Positions 54,886 to 64,000 of a DNA stretch of 64,000 nucleotides are shown here, piece by piece. Positions within the stretch are counted from its first letter, which is position 1. Each line of letters opens with the position of its first letter. Location: positions 38,011,465-38,075,464 of the forward strand of contig OX392536.1 of NCBI GenBank assembly GCA_947623455.1, given 5' to 3'. Both the position numbers and the translations under genes were made by a program. The stretch is from Mimachlamys varia (Eukaryota > Mollusca > Bivalvia > Pectinida > Pectinidae). Below the pieces are notes generated by a model that did not search any database, had not been told where the DNA came from, and saw only the letters and a program-made list of their open reading frames with translations.

Positions 54886-55411
54886 AGTTCAATTATTTTT
54901 TTCGGCATACTGTATCTATCAGGTGCAGCATATGTGTGTGTTACGTCATATTTTAGACAGTAACACCTTGAAAGTGTTTGAGTTGCAATATTTCTCGTTT
55001 GCTTCGTGTAAGGTGAAATGATACTCTCAATGTTTCTGGATGCTAAGCTCAGCATCACAGTTTGTGTTTGGGTTTTTCATTGTGTTCCTTTCACAGCTAG
55101 GTTCCGTTGACATAGGTCAATATCTCCTTAGCAACTCTGCTCATTAGTGTATGTATTCCGTTGTATGGAACTTTATTGCCTAGTGCAAATATTAGCCATG
55201 ATCACATCTTTAATGATGCTTTGCGCTCAATATCAAGGCCATTTCAGCAATTAGGTTAAGCATGGTAATACCTCGAAAGTGTTTGAGTTGCAATATTCTC
55301 AGTTTGCTTTGTGTAAGATAAAATGATACCCTCAAGTTTCTGGACGCTAAGCTCAGCATCATGGTTTGTGTTTGGGGTTTTCATTGTGTTCTTTAACATC
55401 TAGGTTCCGTG

Positions 55412-56251
55412 CCTCCGTGTGCGTTTGGATGCACGTTTGTATTGTGCCGGAGACAGGTATGTTGGTGTACTTGTATCTTTGTGATAGCGTGGATCGTAAG
55501 CCGACTTCACGGTGCTTAACCATCGAAATACCTTGCCAACTGCACCCAGCACAACATCCCTACCACATTTTACTGACAAAGGGTGAATTATTGTTGACGT
55601 CGCGTCCTTGTTTAGCCATTGTGACGTCGTGTTACGTGGAATGATGAGTAAGATAGTAATTTTCTACGCCACATTTTCCCGTAGACAACGATTAGACTAT
55701 TTAACACAGGAATATGAGAGAAAATATTTCCTTGTATTACATTGTGAAATATTTGACCTTACCATGCATGGCCTGAACACTGGCTGTATAACTCCATTAA
55801 AATTCATCAGGTTTATCATAAATCAAGATATCAGATCGTGATCATCACTTACTTGCCAGTGTAAGTCGGCGTTCACGTATAATGTCCAACTCGTGTTTCA
55901 TCTTTAAAATGGTCCCTAGAACCTTCAACTTCATCTAAACAAATGAAAAATAACAGTATTTACACGTACTGCTTTATGACTTACGATCATGACATTTGAC
56001 ATTTGAACATAATCGAAGGATCCGGCACTTATATGAACATTTATTTAACAGATTTATGATGAAATTAACACTGAGACAAAATCCCATATATAATGCATGA
56101 ATCTATCCCGTATTGTGTTGAAGTCTGTTATATTTAGAACAGCTATAAATAATTAACGACATATCTGAACTTCGGTTCGTTCATACACAGCGATCTCCAT
56201 TATACATGCCGTCAGTGATCCAGACAAGAATGCATCACCACAAAAGAAACA
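55412..56251. other. Intergenic stretch after the ribozyme repeat
   Basis: May include the flank of the same retroelement (GTGTGCGTTTGGATGCACGT), but I see no reverse transcriptase or endonuclease motif. Confidence 0.35.
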
Positions 56252-56483
56252 AGATACACAATTTTAACGACATCAGCTTCATAAAAGATTATCAAACTAA
56301 GCAAGATGCAATGGGTAGACAAGCCAATTCGTTTGTCAATATCCAGAATATTTTCATTCTTTGAACTAGATACACAATTTTAACGACGTCAACTTCATAA
56401 AAGATTATCAAACTAAGCAAGATGCAATGGGCAGAGAGGCAAATTTGTTTATTAATATCCAGTATATTTCCATTCTTTGAATA
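56252..56483. repeat. 116-bp direct tandem duplication
   Basis: Two copies (56252-56367, 56368-56483) share AGATACACAATTTTAACGAC and AAAGATTATCAAACTAAGCA with scattered substitutions. Confidence 0.9.
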
Positions 56484-57019
56484 AGCATCACCTAAATAAA
56501 AATAAGGATGCTAAGAAAAAACTTCTATGATGACAATGGTCCATACAAAGATACATCCCTTTGTTCTGAAGATTAGTTGTTTATGAATTTATATACACGT
56601 ACAATTGAGTGGTTATTCCGAAAATGTTTATTATCACAATCACCAGTTATAAATAGTGAATCTGTATCAATTTTAGGAGTCAAAATGCTGATTTTTTCAG
56701 GGAAAATCTTGCTGCACCAAGGTAAAAAGATGCTGATGTCTGCATTGTGGTATAATGTTATTCCTTAACTATATCTTCCATCACATACACGAGGTCAGAA
56801 TACTGCAATCAATAATTTAATTATGACGGAAACACCTTCTTACAAATTAGTGTGCTGTTGCACAGACAAATTTGAAAGTTTATCTTTTACTACGGATGGC
56901 AAAGTGGTTAAGATTATTGAAAGTAGATTTGTTGAACAAGTAGACAATTCGATGATAATATAGGTTATCCAGTTCCCGATATGAGGATATGATATTATGA
57001 GAATTTGACTTAAAGTTAC
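56484..57019. other. AT-rich intergenic stretch
   Basis: Nothing supported. Confidence 0.4.
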
Positions 57020-57160
57020 ACGGAGTGTCATCGATAAAGCAGAAAATATCCACCTCCGAACTTTCCAATGGTTTCCATACAAATCCTTCATTTAATATTA
57101 TTGTGCTCTGGTTTTATCGATTTTAGGTTGATGGTTTGTTGACACTTTCGTGTTAAAGTA
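57020..57160 (-). repeat. Dispersed repeat family R, copy 4 (diverged)
   Basis: Minus strand shows AAATCGATAAAACCAGAGC, ATATTTTCTGCTTTATCGAT and GACACTCCGTGTAAC, aligning with the 3' half of the family. Confidence 0.55.
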
Positions 57161-58869
57161 TCCACCAAAGTTATTTCGAGTACAGAACAATACTTTTTCA
57201 TTCAACAGAAAGTTTCTATAGGGTAAAATAAAGAACCATTTTCTTTATCAATAAACATCGCAACATTTACAGAAAAAAATACTATGTTATGTTTAATTCA
57301 TGGCCAGTCAGTTGTGACTACATATCTATCTTTGAGGTAAGAAAAATAATTTCTATTGACTAAACGTATTTAAAGTTAAATATTTTGCTCAGCGTTGAAA
57401 ATTATCAGATGTATAAAAAGCTTCAGGGAGTACCGGTCTGTCTCTCCTGTTAATTTACCGATGATCTAGGGTTACATCTGAAGCTTCTTTAATGAGCTTG
57501 ACACATAGCTTACGGGTGATAAATGTACTCTCGATAAGTTGCAATATCTCCGATAATGTCTATATCTACAGGGAGAATATCTAACAAATAAGCAGAATTT
57601 CCGACAGTCCTGTAGGGCATATACCAAATGAACTTTGTGCAATTAGCATAATTCTTCGACGTGTTTTAAACAAACAGTTTATAAATTTATCCAGTATATT
57701 CCGTCGAACCTAATGAATTGTGTTCATTCATTTTGACTTGCAGGAATAATGTTTAAATTATAGTGAAGGAATATTTATGTTTTCAGTTATCAACAAACCA
57801 CTTTCAAAATCCTTTTAGGTCATTTCGGATGGTTTTGTTTGAGAAATTTAAATTTTTTACGGTATAAGCAGCTTTAAGTTATATGTGATCGACCACCTCG
57901 TTACTTTTCAGTCTCATTAAGGAGTTTTCAGCTACCAATTGACAAAAGATACAACAAAAACTGATGGGATTATACGCCAGAAACTTTTAATAAAAACATT
58001 TACCACAGGGCAAAGTTATGCACGTGTCAAAATTGGAACGACAAAGTTCTTCAGCTATGATGTCTAGTTTAATTTCATTACAAAACCAAGTTAATAAAAA
58101 TGTTTCAGTTAAATCATATGTAGTCCCTGGAGTGAAACAGTTTATGTTACTTGTGCAAAACATAGCAGCATCCTAAACTTGAAAAAAATGTCTATCATGA
58201 TGTACTTTCAAGGAGATTGGTTACCCAGTGTCCAGACTCGCTATAGCACCTATGTGGAATAAAGCTCTGCTGTCACCAATTGAGTCTGTGCATCTCTTGG
58301 GTTGTCGATGTAACAATTTATCGTATAGCAGTCAAACAAAAGTAAACCAATACGGAAAAACTAATCAATAAAAAAGGCTGTGGCGATGACGTAATTCTCC
58401 AGCAGCAAAATTAAATAAAAGATCTATATAAATCATTGGAATTTAATCATTAGGCTTGCTGAGTCAATCACTGTGGTGGAATTAAATGAAAATTGGAATT
58501 TGAGTAGCGGAATCGCTAGCTTACTAGACTAGTTGGCGTTGGACATTATGACGAACGTCAAACATGATGCATAAAACAATGGCGAAATGTAAACCAAATC
58601 GTAATTCGAACGCAAAATCGCTGCACCAAGTGCGCAACATGACGAAAGGAAATATTTACTAAAGGATTTTTTATTTTAAACCAGCGAAGAAAATAAGACC
58701 TGCTACACCGGAAGGGTTGAGCTCCAACTATCATTGACGATAATTACCTTTCAATGGACGTTAAATTATCACAAGGAAACGTAATGGAAAGCTAATGAGC
58801 ATTGTTGCATTTTTGTAAGCATTCAAAATCCATCGAGAGCAGAGTGAATTTCAAGCAAATCCATCGAGG
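57161..58869. other. Intergenic stretch, no supported gene
   Basis: AT-rich, no structure seen. Confidence 0.4.
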
Positions 58870-59211
58870 GTGAATCAACTGAAAAAGGGAGGACGAGGGA
58901 GGATGACGGTTGTACCAATCAGGAAAGGGAAATTTTACGATCGAGAGGAAATCAAAAACGTCCTCCCTACCACACTGATGAAAAGCAAGCAGTTCGAGTA
59001 CGAATGTAGAAAAGTCTGCGATAACATTGCTACCATATTCAGAAGGGTATATAAATCGAAAATTCAAATTGAACTTTATAAAGCCTATACCATATTCAAA
59101 TACAAGTTTATACGCTCAATAGGTCATTTATCTAGACATCGTTATGTCTCAGAAAGGAGATATTTGTCTAGGCATAATCTTCTAGACCTGATAAGGTCTC
59201 GTAAAAAATAA
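58870..59211 (+). CDS. Unrecognised basic ORF (113 codons)
   Basis: Begins MNQLKKGGRGRMTVVPIRKG, is rich in K and R throughout and ends LLDLIRSRKK. No domain recognised, no splice context, and the opposite strand is also partly open. It may be part of a mobile element or chance. Confidence 0.15.
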   Translation: MNQLKKGGRGRMTVVPIRKGKFYDREEIKNVLPTTLMKSKQFEYECRKVCDNIATIFRRVYKSKIQIELYKAYTIFKYKFIRSIGHLSRHRYVSERRYLSRHNLLDLIRSRKK

Positions 59212-59432
59212 AACAAAATCCGACTAGACACGACAAGATCTGTTCCCATGAGATAAGCAGCAGTCTGTCGGTAAATCTTGCAATCAGGCAGAGATAAAAA
59301 AAGAAATTGTCAACCCGGGCGTTCATCATACTTCTTGATTTCTGTTGAGTTTCCCATAAAATTATTTTAACATCGTTTTCACCCCTGCAACTTTGAATGG
59401 AGACGTCTTAAAGTTGAATACTAAAAAAATCA

Positions 59433-59655
59433 GAGAATACCAAAAACATAATCCGTACTCAAAATCGATTAGAGGCAAAATATAAACAAAGGAAAGAATA
59501 ACATGGATACCCTCGTAAAAGTACAACAGAATAAGGCCATGTGTTCTGGCATCCTCGATATCCAGGGGTTACGATCACTTATGTTATCTACATGACATAA
59601 ATACATAGGTGATCGTAACCCCTGGAAATCGTCTTCTGCATCATCGACAACTGTA
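59433..59655 (+). repeat. Dispersed repeat family R, copy 5, split by a hairpin insertion
   Basis: Contains AGAGAATACCAAAAACATAA, TACTCAAAATCGATTAGAGG and GTACAACAGAATAAGGCCAT, then after the 64-bp insertion CGTCTTCTGCATCATCGACA. Confidence 0.7.
59562..59625. mobile_element. 64-bp hairpin element inserted in repeat R
   Basis: CCAGGGGTTACGATCAC (59562-59578) is perfectly inverted at 59609-59625 (17 bp). The 30-nt interior has a nested TTATGT/ACATAA stem. Different in sequence from the 66-bp hairpins. Sequence on both sides belongs to one repeat R copy. Confidence 0.85.
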
Positions 59656-59849
59656 TGTTATATTGGAGCCAGAGTCTCTTCTAGCCCCAACTTAACTGGT
59701 GACATCTGGCACATATCTCAGTGTGAGGGTCAGAGGGAAATCGGTCTAGATATATTTAGTATATAAAGAGTGGGGGAAATGATAATTCTTTTAGAAGAAA
59801 TCCTTTATGGAAACTGTATTAAACAATGATCCATCAACAAATACATTAC

Positions 59850-60000
59850 AAGTACTCAAAATCGATTAAACTAGAGGCAAAATATGAACAAAAGGGAAAT
59901 ATTTACATAGAGATCCTTGTAAATGTACAAGAGAATAATACCAGATGTTCCGGAAGAGTAATCGTGTTCTGCTTCATCGACGACACCCGCCATGTAAATT
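59850..60000 (+). repeat. Dispersed repeat family R, copy 6
   Basis: Contains TACTCAAAATCGATTAAACT, ATATGAACAAAAGGGAAATA, GTACAAGAGAATAATACCAG, TGTTCCGGAAGAGTAATCG and TTCATCGACGACACCCGCCA. Confidence 0.75.
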
Positions 60001-60652
60001 TTGGACTTAACAAGAATCACTTGGAAGGAAGCAGCTTTTTTTTAAAATCCTACATATCGATACAGAAAACCCAACAAAGTGAACACATTTCACAACGATT
60101 TCGGTACCAGTGATGAGTAATGGCGAAAAAGCTATTTCATCACTGGTGCCAAAGGCCAACCTTGGGGAGTGACAGTGTATACAGTATCGTTTCAGAGACC
60201 GGAGGTTTTGGACTTTGAATGTTTCCTTTCTAATGTCTCCTGTTATCTCGAAGCCTTGACTCTTTATGCTTTCAATGACGTTAAAATTATATTTTCCTGA
60301 TTGTGAGTTTTTCAATTTATAATGTCAAATGAAACAAAATAACATTGACAATTACAGAGAAGTTTTTTTCTAAACAGATAAAAAACGCCTTTTATTTCGA
60401 AAAGGGAAAAATAATGTGTACATGTTTTAGTCCATTTCTATTGATTGAAAAAAAAGCATGATCATAGAAGTTGTATATCAAACCCAATAGGATATACATG
60501 ATGATGTGATAATATTTTGTTGTCGTATCAGTAGATGTTACCTGGAACATATACGTCCCTGATGTTACAGAGAATATATTATCAGTAAAAACTGATAATG
60601 CCATAAGGCCCTATATTGTTCGATTTTGCTAGGTTAAAAGAAATGTGTAGCA

Positions 60653-60725
60653 GCCGAAATAGCTCAGTTGGGAGAGCGTTAGACTGAAGATCTAAAGGTC
60701 CCTGGTTCGATCCCGGGTTTCGGCA
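60653..60725 (+). tRNA. tRNA-Phe (anticodon GAA)
   Basis: 73-nt cloverleaf: acceptor GCCGAAA/TTTCGGC with discriminator A, D arm GCTC/GAGC, anticodon stem TTAGA/TCTAA with loop CTGAAGA (anticodon GAA at 60686-60688), variable AGGTC, T arm CCTGG/CCGGG with TTCGATC. A-box TAGCTCAGTTGG and B-box GGTTCGATCCC are intact. No intron and no encoded CCA, as expected for a eukaryotic nuclear gene. Confidence 0.97.
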
Positions 60726-60732
60726 TTGGCAC

Positions 60733-60742
60733 TTTTTTTTTT
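60733..60742 (+). terminator. RNA polymerase III terminator of tRNA-Phe
   Basis: Run of ten T starting 8 nt after the tRNA 3' end. Confidence 0.85.
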
Positions 60743-60896
60743 ATTGTTTTTGTGTTTCATTATGAATTAATTTAAATGTTTATGATTTCGAATATTCTTC
60801 TGCTATATTCTTTTAGTATACATGCATGTATTAGTATCCGAAATTCAATCGGTTTTGTGAGAAGAACAGACGGACCCCCTTCTCTTCTGCAGCCTA

Positions 60897-62470
60897 ACGT
60901 CGGTGTACCCAAATTGATACCGTACCGAAATTGATACCCCATTTTCAAAAAATGTTCTAAAATCCTTGTTGATAAAATAAATGATATTCCACGTTTACAA
61001 CACCAACTGTCAACCTTTGCCGTTGATTTAACATTATTTTTTCTTTATACAACATCTTATTTTTTCCACAAGAGGGTTTCAAATGGCTCAAACGGGGCTA
61101 AATCTCTCCGTGAAGCCTGCACCCCGAACGATACTGTCATGCGACAGCTATTATTCTCATCCGTTTAAGCATTTACAAACTATATCAAATGATTTTTATG
61201 TCATATGTATGCTCAAAAATCTAAAACAATCAACATAAATGATGAAAACTGGTTTGAATTATTCTGTTAGCTCAATATACTGCGAGTGTGTACCGGCGAC
61301 ATGCATTTAGTCGCCGCCATCTTGTTTACGTCGCTCTGCACATGTTAAAGCTGTGCCTGACAGGTGTCGGTCAGAAAATCTGGATTTGTTCTCGAAGTGA
61401 TTCATATTTGCTCAATTTGGTTGTTAACAAATAGGAAAAAAACTCATATAGGCCTAATTAAGCCAGTTGTTTCATTATTTTGTTTACCCATGAAATTACC
61501 TAGTATATGTAACAAAGTCTGTGGCTTACCAATAAAATATTTTGAATTGAATTTAACATTTAAAGTGTATGCAGAATTCTTGATATTTTGCAAATACATT
61601 TAATATTTGAAAATGTATATGATATGTTTATGCATCAACATCATACACGTGTATGGTATACAGGAAAAATATTATAAATGCTAAAAAAAAAATACAGTTG
61701 TTATATATACATTGCTTATTTAGATTCATTTATTTTTTATTTTTCATCGTGTGACAATGGCAAATACAGTTTTTATTTGAACTTTGAAGATGTAAAAAAC
61801 TCTATTTCAGTTTTTTTTGTACTAGATCTATTTCTATTAGAAATCTTGTCTTTATAATTAATATCGACAATTCTTCATGTAGATTATATATATATTTATA
61901 TAATTATCATTGGTAAATATAAACAACTTCACATTTTTTGTTAAAAGTTTCTCAATTTGTGGGCAGAATATGTGTCTTTTCATGTTGCATTTCCCTGGAA
62001 GACACACAAGGAGACACAGGAACAAATTAGAAAAAAAACCGGGAATTACTGCACATTGAGTGTTCCGAATGTTACATGTGTTGAACGAACCTACTGAACT
62101 TTGTTTAGACTGTATTACAGTAAAACGCTAGCTATTCTGTATAATACGGCACAGAAAGTATACTTACATCCTGTTTATTCAAGGTAATCTCATTTTTCCG
62201 TACAAAACATCACAGTTTTGTCTCTTCGCTGCTTTTCCTTGTTGGGTATCAATTTGGGTACACGCACATGTCCAAAACCGGAAGTGACGACATCTAATAT
62301 TTACTGTTCTATTTATAAATATAGGAGCTGTACTAACCGAACCAACACATGGAAAGATGGTTCATATTCACTCTTTGTCAAAATAATACAAACATTTGAA
62401 AATTACCAAGTGGCAAATAAGATATCCAGGTAAACATTCGAAATGGGTATCAATTTGGGTACACCGACGT
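60897..62470. mobile_element. 1.57-kb DNA transposon with perfect 27-bp TIRs
   Basis: TAACGTCGGTGTACCCAAAT plus TGATACC at 60895-60921 is perfectly inverted at 62446-62472; these coordinates include the TA on each side, probably the target duplication. A second inverted copy of the motif lies at ~62245 (GGGTATCAATTTGGGTACAC) and a partial one at 60928. No transposase frame, so non-autonomous. A canonical YY1-type site GCCGCCATCTT is at 61313-61323. Confidence 0.85.
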
Positions 62471-62666
62471 TATATTTAGTAATAATAATCTATACAGCAC
62501 CCTATATGATAAGTTCTGTGGTCGCAATAAGATGTCATTGGGAAAAATATATATATCCCTGTGAGATTTGAGGTTTCTAAAGATACGCATTATTACGCCT
62601 ACTTATTGGATGGGTGCTGTGAGGGATGCCTCAGGTTTTCATTTGAGGACTAGATTTACATGGTGG

Positions 62667-62815
62667 TTGTCGTAGATGAAGCAAAAGACACTAAATCTTC
62701 CGGAACATTTGGTCTTATTCTCTTACACTTTTTTTTCTTCCTTTAAATTTATCCAATTTTATTTTGGATTTTTTTTTTACCTTTCGGTATTCTCTTATTC
62801 TTTATCGGCATTTGA
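62667..62815 (-). repeat. Dispersed repeat family R, copy 7
   Basis: Minus strand: GTGTAAGAGAATAAGACCAA, TGTTCCGGAAGATTTAGTG, TCTTTTGCTTCATCTACGAC. Lies just outside the 60897-62470 element. Confidence 0.7.
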
Positions 62816-64000
62816 AAGTTACAACAAAAACCTTCAAATAAAGAAGAATTAAACAAAATAGCTTGGTGTCAATAATTACCAAAATTACCAAGTACGTTCA
62901 TGCTAAATGCCAAACAAGTTATGTGACAAATGCCTTTGGTTACGATAACTACAGATTTATTCTGTACAAAATGTAAAATAAAACATTAGATCTCAGTGTT
63001 CGGATTCATTGACCCAAATATACCAATGTAACACTTTAAAACATACAACTTGTGTTTTGGCTAGACAGATCAAAAATCTTTGTAATAGTAGTTCAAGTAA
63101 ACGAGAAGAAACATTGCAGCTACAAGATTATGGCCACTATGGCCAACCGGTCAATCACCTTGTGGCATAAAAATCTTTAGAAACGCAAAGTCATGAAATA
63201 GCTATTCTATTTTTCATGAAATTGATGCTGAAAGTAAAGCAAATGTATCCATTTACCAAAGCATAGCCATTTCGTCAATTTGTATTTATCTGTTGTACTC
63301 CGCCTCAAAGAATGAACATTAATTTCAAAATTGTTTCAAATCATATTCATGGAAAAGAGAGAAATGTTCATGCAAATCCTATTATTACTTTGAAAGCTCC
63401 AACTTTTAGCTGCGACAGTTAGATGAAAAAATACAAGTCCAAGGTTAAATAATCAAGGTTAAAAACATCTGTAGAAACGAAAGAATGGAGCCTATTCAGA
63501 CCATTAGAACGTCACCAATACTTTAAATTACAGCGTACAATTTTGTAAAACAATAATTTTTATGATATATCATGTTAACTGTACTAGGATACAGTCCAAA
63601 AATGATATTCTCAATGGAAAAGGTAATCACTTTAGAGCAAAAAAATTGTTAGAAACCCAGGAACGGGTCGATATTTCAAATTTTATTGAATTGATGCTGA
63701 AAGCTACAAAGCGTTACCATTCACTCATCCTTATGGTTATACCGTCCAATTTGGAATATACAAGATTTAAGCCTATCTGCAACATTTTCGTCCTTCTATC
63801 CTTCTGTACATTACGATTCTTTTGAAATGCGAGTTATAACTTTAACGATGAACGGAAGACGGAAGTCATGCGAAACACTAATGCGTGAACTCATTTTTGT
63901 CCTTATTGCCTAATATGCATTATTTGTAAGAGAGGAGACAATTGAAACGAGGGATATTCCACATGGTTTTGATATTCTTTATCTTCTCTCCATCATTGGA
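62816..64000. other. Intergenic end of window
   Basis: AT-rich. An 87-codon frame at 63562-63825 is not recognised and has no supporting context. Confidence 0.4.

Larger units (their letters stand above)
54318..55411 (+). repeat. Tandem, partly deleted ~0.4-kb hammerhead-bearing repeat units
   Basis: Module order is A (54318-54462), ribozyme 1, B (54507-54591), an interruption (54592-54841), ribozyme 2, B' (54886-54955), C (54956-55108), A' (55109-55255), C' (55262-55411). A/A' share AGGTCAATATCTCCTTAGCA; C/C' share GAAAGTGTTTGAGTTGCAAT. This implies a tandem unit A-ribozyme-B-C of ~0.4 kb, as in retrozymes or the pseudo-LTRs of Penelope-like elements. Confidence 0.75.

Overview
The window is animal nuclear DNA: AT-rich, split genes with GT-AG introns, a eukaryotic tRNA gene without encoded CCA and with a T-run terminator, and very dense repeats. 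The repeat types (nested terminal-inverted-repeat (TIR) elements, many MITEs, a type I hammerhead ribozyme repeat) and the gene content suggest an invertebrate, most likely a bivalve mollusc. That assignment is an inference; no single marker proves it.

Region 1 (1-39243, + strand) holds one gene, entering from upstream. I resolved 21 exons whose splice sites and phases join into one frame of 923 codons ending at TAG 39241-39243. The product is almost entirely WD40 repeats and ends in a tail (GNIHFLTWHQ) resembling the C-terminus of TEP1, the telomerase/vault protein. The N-terminal domains (TROVE, NACHT) lie outside the window. Several introns carry minisatellites, and in at least four places the repeat unit contains the splice site itself. 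The exon at 13572-13690 is flanked this way on both sides.

The last intron is 23.5 kb, and 21.3 kb of it (16561-37874) is a single nested structure. An outer TIR element carries, in its TTA-rich tract, about 21 head-to-tail bodies of a related inner element, with hairpin left ends, 128-bp monomers and a recurring right end. The monomers repeat a GCCGCCAT (YY1-like) motif and a CTGATTGG (NF-Y/CCAAT-like) motif at a fixed 18-nt offset, even between diverged monomer classes.

Other mobile DNA in the introns includes a TTAA-flanked MITE (5635-6004) and a 1.77-kb TA-flanked element (8303-10076) that splits a 35-bp minisatellite.

Region 2 (39244-64000) has no protein gene I can support. It contains a 160-bp and a 38-bp tandem array, two copies of a roughly 235-bp MITE, two 66-bp hairpin elements (one with a perfect 9-bp target duplication), and a dispersed repeat with at least seven copies, one split by a 64-bp hairpin. 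It also has a tandem repeat unit with a well-formed type I hammerhead ribozyme (54842-54885) plus a core-mutant copy, a tRNA-Phe(GAA) gene (60653-60725), and a 1.57-kb element with perfect 27-bp TIRs (60897-62470).
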